Positions 1 to 7,418 of a stretch of 45,180 nucleotides of DNA are shown here, piece after piece. Source of the stretch: Terriglobia bacterium. Lineage in GTDB: Bacteria; Acidobacteriota; Terriglobia; Bryobacterales; Bryobacteraceae. Where the stretch lies: NCBI GenBank assembly GCA_019242155.1, contig JAFAWA010000225.1, positions 1-45,180 of the forward strand, given 5' to 3'. The translations under genes and the position numbers were made by a program. Each line of letters opens with the position of its first letter. Position 1 is the stretch's first letter. The notes beneath the pieces are model-generated. The model made no database searches, was not told the origin of the DNA, and was given only the letters and a program-made list of their open reading frames with translations.

Positions 1-2
1 TC

Positions 3-650
3 GACGTGATCGCGCTTTCGCACGCGCACGAAGACCACATCGGCGGCCTTCCGGCTCTGATCGATGACTTTCACCCGCGGGAACTTTGGACCGGCGCAAC
101 GCCGCCCTATCCTTCATGGAACCTGGTCTGCGAGAAAGCGGCCAAAAACGGAACCAGGATCCGGCCGCTGCTCGCCGGGGGGCAGATACAACTGGGAAGC
201 AACCGGATCGAAGTGCTTGCGCCCGCGGCAGACTATGTTCCGGCCGATACGCCGAAGAATAATGATTCGTTGGTTCTCCGGCTTCACTGCGGACGGCATA
301 CGTTTCTGCTGACGGGCGACGTGGAGCGTCCGATTGAACGGCGCATGGTCGAAGACAATGAGCTTACGAAAGTGGACGTTCTCAAAGTGGCGCACCACGG
401 CAGCCGGACCTCATCGACTGAAGATTTCCTCGATGCAGTCCGCCCGGACTTCGCGCTGATCTCCGTGGGAGCGGGTAATAGTTACGGCCATCCCAACCGG
501 GACGTGCTCAACCGCCTGGCGGAGCACCATGCCTCAGTATTCCGGACGGATCAGGAAGGTCTGATCACGATCCGCAGTGACGGCTGGCGGCTTTACGTCG
601 ACACCAACCATCGCGAGCAAAGTGCTCCGCAACTATTGGGGATTTTCTGA
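3..650 (+). CDS. ComEC/Rec2-type competence protein, C-terminal metallo-beta-lactamase-fold part (5' truncated by window edge)
   Basis: DVIALSHAHEDHIGG metal-binding motif, LLTGDVE, KVAHHGSRTSS and ALISVGAGNSYGHPN are typical of the ComEC C-terminal MBL domain. The frame is open to the window start. Confidence 0.88.
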   Translation, partial: DVIALSHAHEDHIGGLPALIDDFHPRELWTGATPPYPSWNLVCEKAAKNGTRIRPLLAGGQIQLGSNRIEVLAPAADYVPADTPKNNDSLVLRLHCGRHTFLLTGDVERPIERRMVEDNELTKVDVLKVAHHGSRTSSTEDFLDAVRPDFALISVGAGNSYGHPNRDVLNRLAEHHASVFRTDQEGLITIRSDGWRLYVDTNHREQSAPQLLGIF

Positions 651-652
651 AG

Positions 653-955
653 TTAACGCCAGTGGCCTTGGTGGAAACGCCAGCCTCTGCCTTCGTGCCG
701 CCATTCCGGTGCCACCCAAGCGGCGCGTGCACGCGGCGGGCGCGCCCAGCGGCCGGGCACCCACGCGTAGCGGCCTCCTTGCCATCCCCAATAACCCTCC
801 GTCCAAACAAACCCAGGGCCGGGTGCAACGCCCACCACGCCATACTGCGGGGCGGGCGGGGCGTAGGATACATAGCCATAGCTATAGCCGCCCGCGCATC
901 CCGTGAACACAGCGCCTGCCAAAACGAAAACTCCTGCGAGCAATTTCCTCTTCAT
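653..955 (-). CDS. YXWGXW repeat-type small lipoprotein/secreted protein
   Basis: MKRKLLAGVFVLAGAVFTGCAGG lipobox. C-terminal aromatic/Gly repeats (EGYWGWQGGRYAWVPGRWARPP...WRFHQGHWR). CAGGAGAG Shine-Dalgarno-like sequence 4 nt before the ATG at 955. Confidence 0.75.
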   Translation of the reverse strand: MKRKLLAGVFVLAGAVFTGCAGGYSYGYVSYAPPAPQYGVVGVAPGPGFVWTEGYWGWQGGRYAWVPGRWARPPRARAAWVAPEWRHEGRGWRFHQGHWR

Positions 956-1016
956 CGCGCTCTCCTGAGATTTGGACCGGATGGCACTGGCAATCGGTTG
1001 CAGTCTAAACCACAAC

Positions 1017-1700
1017 TTAATCTGCGCGCGAATTTGTGGAACGCTTCATGAGGTTTGAGCGGTCAAGCTCTTTACGGACGATCCGCGAGAGGCTGGCCGG
1101 ATTAAACGGCTTCGACAGAAATGGTACTCCGCCGAAACTCACCTCGCTCGGTGAGCATCCGGACATGAAAATCACGCGCAGCTGCGGCCTTCTTCCCACC
1201 AACTCATTGGCAAGTTCGGTGCCAGTCATCTCCGGCATTAGGACATCGGTCAACAGTAGCCGAATAGTTTCGCGGTCATTTTCGAAAATGCGGATAGCTT
1301 CGTGGCCGCCGTGCGCTTCGAGTACCCGGTAACCCCAGCTTTCAAGCAAGATCCTCGTGATCTGCGCGGTGGCGGGCTGGTCTTCGACCACCAGGATGGT
1401 TTCCACGTTAGGGAACACAGTCAATTTGGCAACTAACGAAAGCAGGTCCGTGAAGATGGGACTGACGGGATTAGGCTGCAATAGGGAAATCCCGGATTCC
1501 TGTTTTTCCCGTATGATCCCGCACCCGAGAAAACCTTTCATCAAGCGGCGGAGGCTGCCGCTCTCGAGCCCGGCGCTCCCCGCCAGGTCGGAAACGGACC
1601 ACCATCGTTCCGGCTCGCGGAACAGCGTGCGTAAGATCAGGCTTCTCTTTTCGGAGAACAGAATCTCCAAGGGTTTTGAAGGGTCCATGATTAGCGGCAC
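1017..1700 (-). CDS. Winged-helix N-terminus fused to a C-terminal response regulator receiver domain
   Basis: N-terminal LRTLFREPERWWSVSDLAGSAGLESGSLRRLMKGF resembles wHTH. C-terminal ILVVEDQPAT...LLTDVLMPEMTG...FLSKPF has the REC phospho-Asp and Lys motifs. The ATG giving MDPSKPLE at 1688 is an alternative start. Confidence 0.8.
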   Translation of the reverse strand: MPLIMDPSKPLEILFSEKRSLILRTLFREPERWWSVSDLAGSAGLESGSLRRLMKGFLGCGIIREKQESGISLLQPNPVSPIFTDLLSLVAKLTVFPNVETILVVEDQPATAQITRILLESWGYRVLEAHGGHEAIRIFENDRETIRLLLTDVLMPEMTGTELANELVGRRPQLRVIFMSGCSPSEVSFGGVPFLSKPFNPASLSRIVRKELDRSNLMKRSTNSRAD

Positions 1701-1778
1701 ACGTCCGTGCCCGCTATCGTACTTGCACGTTCACTTCCTGAGTTCACGGGCGGGCGATGATCGAAGGCCGACGGGGGG

Positions 1779-2819
1779 TTAGGCCATCGCTACTGCTGCC
1801 TGAAAACGAGCTTCTTTCCACAATTCGATGTACGGTTGGAGATCGCGCATCATTTTGCGAAAGTCACTCAACGTCAGCGATTGCGCGCCGTCGCTGATGG
1901 CCTTTTCCGGACAGGGATGGACTTCCACAATCAATCCATCCGCTCCCACAGCCACGCCCGCGCGAGAGATCGCAGGCACCAGGCTGCGCTTGCCCGTGGC
2001 ATGGCTAGGATCGAGGATCACCGGCAAGTGTGTCAGTTCGTTCAAAACCGGAATCGCCGCGATGTCGCAGGTGTTCCGTGTAGCAGTTTCAAACGTGCGA
2101 ATCCCGCGCTCGCATAAAATCACGTTAGGGTTCCCGTGAGCCACAATGTACTCGGCTGACATGAGCAGTTCCTTCACGGTACAACTGAGCCCGCGTTTGA
2201 GAAGCACCGGACGGTTACAAGCTCCGAGGCACTTCAGCAAAGAGAAGTTCTGTACGTTGCGCGCGCCCACCTGCATGCAGTCCGCATACTCGGCGACCAT
2301 TTCTACGTCGCGATCGCTCATCACTTCCGTAATAATTGCCAGGCCGGTAGCCTCTTTGGCCTTCCGGAGCAGCTTCAGTCCTTCAAGCTCCAGTCCCTGA
2401 AAATCGTACGGCGATGTCCGGGGTTTGAACGCGCCACCGCGCAACATGCGGGCTCCGGCGGCGGCCACGCCTTCGGCCGTCTCCATGATCTGCTTTTCGT
2501 TCTCGACCGAGCACGGCCCGGCCATCACAATGAACTCTTCCCCGCCAACTTCGAGACCGCTCACGTGAATGGTCGAATGCTCCCGCTTGAATTCGCGGCT
2601 GACGAATTTGTATGGAGCCGAAATGCGAACTGCGCTCTCCACACCCGGAGTGGCTTCGAGCGACTCCAGGCAGGCCGTGACGTCTCCTACTCCGACGACG
2701 CCGATGACCACCCGCTCCTCGCCCTCGATGGAGTGTACTTTGTACCCGAATTCGCGGATACGCTCGCAAACGTGCTCTATCTCGACTTTGCTGGCATGGG
2801 GCCGCATGGAAATGATCAT
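1779..2819 (-). CDS. aroF: 3-deoxy-7-phosphoheptulonate synthase (DAHP synthase) with N-terminal ferredoxin/ACT-like extension
   Basis: [70 protein letters not shown] motifs. Confidence 0.95.
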   Translation of the reverse strand: MIISMRPHASKVEIEHVCERIREFGYKVHSIEGEERVVIGVVGVGDVTACLESLEATPGVESAVRISAPYKFVSREFKREHSTIHVSGLEVGGEEFIVMAGPCSVENEKQIMETAEGVAAAGARMLRGGAFKPRTSPYDFQGLELEGLKLLRKAKEATGLAIITEVMSDRDVEMVAEYADCMQVGARNVQNFSLLKCLGACNRPVLLKRGLSCTVKELLMSAEYIVAHGNPNVILCERGIRTFETATRNTCDIAAIPVLNELTHLPVILDPSHATGKRSLVPAISRAGVAVGADGLIVEVHPCPEKAISDGAQSLTLSDFRKMMRDLQPYIELWKEARFQAAVAMA

Positions 2820-2932
2820 TTGATTTACCCGAACCTAGCGCATGGAATCAACAGAACCGGAAAAGAAATACACTGGCGTGGACCTGAGGATGCGCAGAAC
2901 TCAGTATAACCGGCCAAAAGTGCAAAGGGCAA

Positions 2933-2951
2933 CCAACACCCGCATTGTTGG
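2933..2951 (-). terminator. Possible terminator hairpin downstream of the FN3 lipoprotein gene
   Basis: CCAACA (2933-2938), 7-nt loop, TGTTGG (2946-2951). A second hairpin ACACC/GGTGT lies at 2961-2980. No strong U-tract. Confidence 0.3.
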
Positions 2952-2985
2952 GTATTTGCCACACCACGTGAGTGCGGTGTAAACC

Positions 2986-4035
2986 CTACTCCAGACGAAC
3001 TTCGGCCGGGTTCGAACGGGAACTCTCATTCCCCGAGCGGTCGACTGCGGTCACCGCATAACGGTACGATTTGCCCGCCGCTACATCGCGATCCGAGTAG
3101 GTGGGAATCGTCACCTCGCTCAGGCTCTCGAACTGACCGCCGTTAACGGAGCGGTAAACGCGATAGAAAGCGAGGTCGGATTCGGTATTGCCGTTCCAGG
3201 AGACCTCTATCGAATTGGGCGAAGGCGCGGCGCGCAGGCCTGATGGCGTTGCGGGTGCGAATTCATCCCTAGGCGTAATCGTAACCTCTGCCGAGATCTC
3301 ACTCTCCGCCTCATGGTTGTCGGAAAGCTTTCGAACCGCCTGCACTTTGTAACTGTACGGCTGCCCGAACTGCGAGGTGTTGTCCACCCATGGCGGCGCT
3401 GGTGGCTCGGCAACCACCATGTAAGGCGCTTCTCCCGACCGGCGGAACACCCGAAAACTGGTGCCGGAACCGCTCCACGCAAGGCGTACGCCCGGTTCCG
3501 TATTAGCGGCGCTCACGGCCATAGGAGTTGGAAGAGGAGCCACCACCGGTAGCCGCTCCAGCGCCCAGACGGACGATTTGCCGTTACTGCCAGTCTCGCG
3601 CGCGCCTACTGCGACGTCCTTGCCTGCCCATTCCGCGGCGGGCACCTGAAACGGGGGTGCACCACTCGAGCCCTGGTAGACTCGTCGCGCATGGGCCGCC
3701 CACTCGGCTTCGTTGAACGGTTCGTTCACTGGGCCGACGCGAAGGTCGAGCTCTAGCGGGGGCTTGATCGGCATTCCCTCGGTGGTCAGTTGCGGCACGG
3801 CGAATTGGACAACCAGGTCCGATCCTCGCTGGACAACTGACAAGCCGGTTACCCGTTCGGGAATGTTGGCCAGCGGAGGCAACGGCTCACCCAAGTAGCC
3901 GCACCCGCTTATGAAGAGGAGCATCGCCGCCGGCGCGCCGAGGATTCCGAATTGGGCTGGGCGGCTTCGCGGTAGTGTTTGCGGGCGTGGGGGTGCTGTA
4001 CGGGATGACCTGGTCAGCATTCTCCAGCGTAGCAA
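2986..4035 (-). CDS. Fibronectin type III domain lipoprotein
   Basis: Lipobox-like LFISGCGYLG, then two FN3-like segments (PSGLRAAPSPNSIEVSWNGNTESDLAFYRVYRSVNGG...YRYAVTAVDRSGNESSRS). Confidence 0.75.
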   Translation of the reverse strand: MLRWRMLTRSSRTAPPRPQTLPRSRPAQFGILGAPAAMLLFISGCGYLGEPLPPLANIPERVTGLSVVQRGSDLVVQFAVPQLTTEGMPIKPPLELDLRVGPVNEPFNEAEWAAHARRVYQGSSGAPPFQVPAAEWAGKDVAVGARETGSNGKSSVWALERLPVVAPLPTPMAVSAANTEPGVRLAWSGSGTSFRVFRRSGEAPYMVVAEPPAPPWVDNTSQFGQPYSYKVQAVRKLSDNHEAESEISAEVTITPRDEFAPATPSGLRAAPSPNSIEVSWNGNTESDLAFYRVYRSVNGGQFESLSEVTIPTYSDRDVAAGKSYRYAVTAVDRSGNESSRSNPAEVRLE

Positions 4036-4041
4036 GCGTGG

Positions 4042-5460
4042 TTAGAGGCCCGAGCCGGAGTGCCTCCGCTGTTCCCAGGTTCGAAAGGCATGCCACCCGA
4101 CTTTCAACGATTCGCCTGCGCGCCACCAGTAGTTATCGCGTAGAAAGTGGTTGCGGGCCGTCAGGATGACGCGGCGCAGGGCTCGTTTCTGCAAGGGAGG
4201 TTGCGGCCCCTCAGCGGACTCCGCCGGCCATTCGCGGGGCGCTTCGCAGGCGTTCAAGAGGACAATCGCGATGCGTTCATCTGTCTCGAGTCCCTTACGA
4301 AGCGGCTGGGCGATCGTGGGTCCGCTGAAGAGCACGGAATCGACACAGCCGGTCAGTTCCAGATCGCTCACCACCTTTCCGCGTTCCAGATCCAACTTGT
4401 TTTGAATGCGGTGTGTGAAACCCAGGGGCTTGACGCCGAAGGTGGCGGCAATATCCTGCGTCGCCGCGGATGCCCACACGGTTTGGCCCTGCCACTCTTC
4501 GGGGCGCTGCCAGATACGCAGGTGGTCGCGCTTATCGAATGTATTGAGACTCCTTTGGAAGCGCAGGTCCGGTTCTGCGCCGTCAAGCAACAGGGTGCGC
4601 ATCGGTGCGTCGGCATAACGCTGGCCCTCGACTATGGCTCGCACCGCCTGAAAACCGCTCGACCAGGAGTTGGGTTGCGACCCGAGCCAGCCGGCCGCGC
4701 GAAACGCATGCTCCACCTGGTCGCGAGAACCGACGAACACCAGGTTGACTCGATCCATCGCACGGTGTTGTTTTGAGTAGCTCCATAAAGGCAAGTTGGA
4801 CGCCAGCCGTTCTAACTCCTCGGAATGCTCCTGCTCCGGCGGAATTATGGAGCATGCGGACGCGGTTCCCAATTCGGGTGGAAACCGAACCTCGAGCCAC
4901 ATTGCGGTTCCGGCGGAATAGGTGATCTCGGGATCGGGGAACCGGAATAGCCAACTCTCGACGAGCAGAGACGGCAGCGCAAGCGCCGGGTGAGCATGGA
5001 CCGCAAAAAACAGGTGCGAACTGAAGCGGCTGGATAAAGTATCCGTAGCGCGGATGCCGTGAATGATGCCGTGGCGGTCAACTCTCTCCCGCGCATTGTC
5101 GACCGATGTGATCCGGGCGTCCACAGGATAGCTTCGGGTATCTGGAAAGTTGACCGTCCGGAATTCCAGTTCCATGGCGGCGGTCTCGTGAGCCAATCCT
5201 AATCCCACTCCGTGAATACGCTTCAGTACCCCGCGAACGATAACGCCGGCCGGCCATGACTCGCGGCCCGCACAAACCGGAGTCGCAATCAGCGCCGTGA
5301 CCGGTTCGCCCGCTTTCGAGGTATAGGAGGACAAGGGAGTGAGAAGCCGCACCGCCAGGCTTACAGGCGACGATGTTTCCGTAACCAGCGTGCCGGCGGC
5401 CGCTACGTACGGGAAATAAACGATGCTGAGGAAGGCCAGGGCGAGAAGTCGAGTGGGCAT
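4042..5460 (-). CDS. Secreted LssY C-terminal-like domain protein
   Basis: N-terminal signal peptide. C-terminal half DRVNLVFVGSRDQVEHAFRAAGWLGSQP...FGVKPLGFTHRIQNKLDLERGKVVSDLELTGCV resembles LssY_C. Confidence 0.65.
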   Translation of the reverse strand: MPTRLLALAFLSIVYFPYVAAAGTLVTETSSPVSLAVRLLTPLSSYTSKAGEPVTALIATPVCAGRESWPAGVIVRGVLKRIHGVGLGLAHETAAMELEFRTVNFPDTRSYPVDARITSVDNARERVDRHGIIHGIRATDTLSSRFSSHLFFAVHAHPALALPSLLVESWLFRFPDPEITYSAGTAMWLEVRFPPELGTASACSIIPPEQEHSEELERLASNLPLWSYSKQHRAMDRVNLVFVGSRDQVEHAFRAAGWLGSQPNSWSSGFQAVRAIVEGQRYADAPMRTLLLDGAEPDLRFQRSLNTFDKRDHLRIWQRPEEWQGQTVWASAATQDIAATFGVKPLGFTHRIQNKLDLERGKVVSDLELTGCVDSVLFSGPTIAQPLRKGLETDERIAIVLLNACEAPREWPAESAEGPQPPLQKRALRRVILTARNHFLRDNYWWRAGESLKVGWHAFRTWEQRRHSGSGL

Positions 5461-5510
5461 GTCAGAAGAGTAGGTACGAGTATACCGGAAACGGCTCTGA
5501 ATACCTGGAT

Positions 5511-6215
5511 TTATTCGCGCAAGCCGGGCCGCTTAGTGGCGAACACAACATACTGACCACCTAGCGGGACTACGCTAAGCAGGCTTTCGATGTTGCCGGT
5601 CAGCCGGAAGAGCCTTCGAGGAAAATACAGGAAATATTTGGGCGGCGGGGCGAAGAGACCGCAACCGGCCATGAGTCTTCCCACTTCCGAGGGCTTCAAT
5701 AGAATCGCGTCCGAGTCAATCGGAGTTCTTCGGACGATGAGCCGTGTAACCGGATTGAAGGGATTGTGCTCCACAATCGCAAACACGCCACCCGGCCGGA
5801 GTACACGCGCGATTTCGCGTGAGAGCGCGAGCCGCAACGAGGGCGCTATGTGATGGTAGACGCAAACCGCGGTGATGAAATCGAACCGGTCCTCCGAATA
5901 CGGAATGCTCACGGGATCTTTCTGGACACGTGTCTCGACGCCTCGGATGCCCTGCATCATTTCCGCCGAAACATCACAACCGGCGACTCGCGCAAAATGC
6001 GGACGCAGGCATTCCAGAAGCTCGCCCTTCCCACAACCTACGTCAAGATACGCCAGCCTTCGCGTGTCCACACCAGCGGCACGAAAATAGTCACGTATCA
6101 AAGTGCTTTTTCGTAGATGAAAGAAGGCTGAATCTCCGCCCCCAAAGCGATCACGAATGGGATCTCGCAAGAGATCGTGGTAGGAGGATGAGAGATCGTC
6201 GAAGCGAGGGGCCAT
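5511..6215 (-). CDS. Class I SAM-dependent methyltransferase
   Basis: YLDVGCGKGELLECLRP (motif I), FDFITAVCVYHHI, EIARVLRPGGVFAIVEHNPFNPVTR. Confidence 0.85.
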   Translation of the reverse strand: MAPRFDDLSSSYHDLLRDPIRDRFGGGDSAFFHLRKSTLIRDYFRAAGVDTRRLAYLDVGCGKGELLECLRPHFARVAGCDVSAEMMQGIRGVETRVQKDPVSIPYSEDRFDFITAVCVYHHIAPSLRLALSREIARVLRPGGVFAIVEHNPFNPVTRLIVRRTPIDSDAILLKPSEVGRLMAGCGLFAPPPKYFLYFPRRLFRLTGNIESLLSVVPLGGQYVVFATKRPGLRE

Positions 6216-6277
6216 AGGTCCGTTGGTCAGTCCAGACGTAACGCCGAATTACCTCAAATGTGGATGAAACACGCTGT

Positions 6278-6305
6278 TTGTCTTCTATCGATGGTATATT
6301 ATGCT
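6278..6305 (+). promoter_or_regulatory. Putative sigma70-type promoter of the GT2 gene
   Basis: TTGTCT (6278-6283), 16-nt spacer, TATGCT (6300-6305). Confidence 0.45.
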
Positions 6306-6378
6306 ACCGGGATGTGGGGTTCTTAGTCCATCATTCCGCTGCGGTAAATGCAATAAAGGACGCCTGGAGAGAGGGAAC

Positions 6379-7413
6379 ATGGAGAACTCGGGAAGCCGGA
6401 CACGTCACCTTCTGCGGGCCCGCCCTTATCCAGCCAAGCTCTCGATCGTTGTGCCTATGTACAACGAGGAAGAAGTAGCAGGAGCATTTCGGGCCGCGGT
6501 AACGGCGTTTTTTTCTGAAGTTGCCTGTCCCTGCGAAGTGGTTCTCGTCAACGACGGCAGCACGGACTCCACGATCTCCCAGTTGGTGGAATGGAGTGCC
6601 GCCGACCCGCGCGTGAAGGTGCTGCACCTTTCGCGGAATTTCGGCCATCAGATTGCCGCGACCGCCGGTTTGGACCACGCGACAGGCGATGCCGTTGTGT
6701 TGATTGACGCCGATCTGCAGGATCCGCTGCCGGTGATTCATCAGATGATCATGCGGTATTGCGAGGGATACGACGTAATCTATGGCCGCCGTGAATCACG
6801 GGCCGGGGAGACAGCCCACAAGCGCTTTACGGCGTGGGTCTTCTACCGCGTGATGCGAACGCTGGTCTATCGCGACCTGCCGATCGATACCGGTGATTTC
6901 CGTCTCATCTCCAGGGAGTGCCTGGATGCCCTGAACACCATGCGGGAAACCCACCGGTTTCTGCGAGGCATGATCGCGTGGGTCGGATGGCCGCAGATTG
7001 ATGTGCCGTATCACCGCCACGCTCGTGCCGCGGGCACTACGAAATACTCGCTGCTGAAGATGCTCTCTTTCGCATGGACGGCCGCTACGTCGTTTTCCGC
7101 TGTACCCCTTCGCGCCAGCATTTTTGCGGGCGTGCTCGTAGGCCTCTTGGGTATTGAAGAAGCCTTACGCGCCATGGCCGCCTGGCTGTTTGGCTGGTAC
7201 ACCGTACCTGGCTGGAGTTCGCTGATGGTTGTCACCAGCCTGATCGGCAGTATGACGCTGATTAGCATCGGTATCGTCGGCGAGTACCTCGCCCACGTAT
7301 ATGAAGAGGCCAAGGACCGGCCCCTGTACATGGTCGCCCGCGTCTATGAGTCGGCTGAAGAGAGTACCGAAGCCCGTCCGCCGCATAACGAGATCATCCG
7401 TACGGACGGCTGA
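6379..7413 (+). CDS. Membrane-anchored family 2 glycosyltransferase (DPM1/GtrB-like)
   Basis: LSIVVPMYNEEEVAGAF, VVLVNDGSTDST, HLSRNFGHQIAATAGLDHATGDAVVLIDADLQDP, two C-terminal TM helices. ATG at 6379 follows the SD-like GAGAGAGGG; the open frame extends to 6301. Confidence 0.9.
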   Translation: MENSGSRTRHLLRARPYPAKLSIVVPMYNEEEVAGAFRAAVTAFFSEVACPCEVVLVNDGSTDSTISQLVEWSAADPRVKVLHLSRNFGHQIAATAGLDHATGDAVVLIDADLQDPLPVIHQMIMRYCEGYDVIYGRRESRAGETAHKRFTAWVFYRVMRTLVYRDLPIDTGDFRLISRECLDALNTMRETHRFLRGMIAWVGWPQIDVPYHRHARAAGTTKYSLLKMLSFAWTAATSFSAVPLRASIFAGVLVGLLGIEEALRAMAAWLFGWYTVPGWSSLMVVTSLIGSMTLISIGIVGEYLAHVYEEAKDRPLYMVARVYESAEESTEARPPHNEIIRTDG

Positions 7414-7418
7414 CCTAC

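Noticed and set aside
4147-4776. 209-aa ORF antisense to the LssY-like gene
   Set aside because: No coherent domain; shadow ORF in GC-rich DNA.
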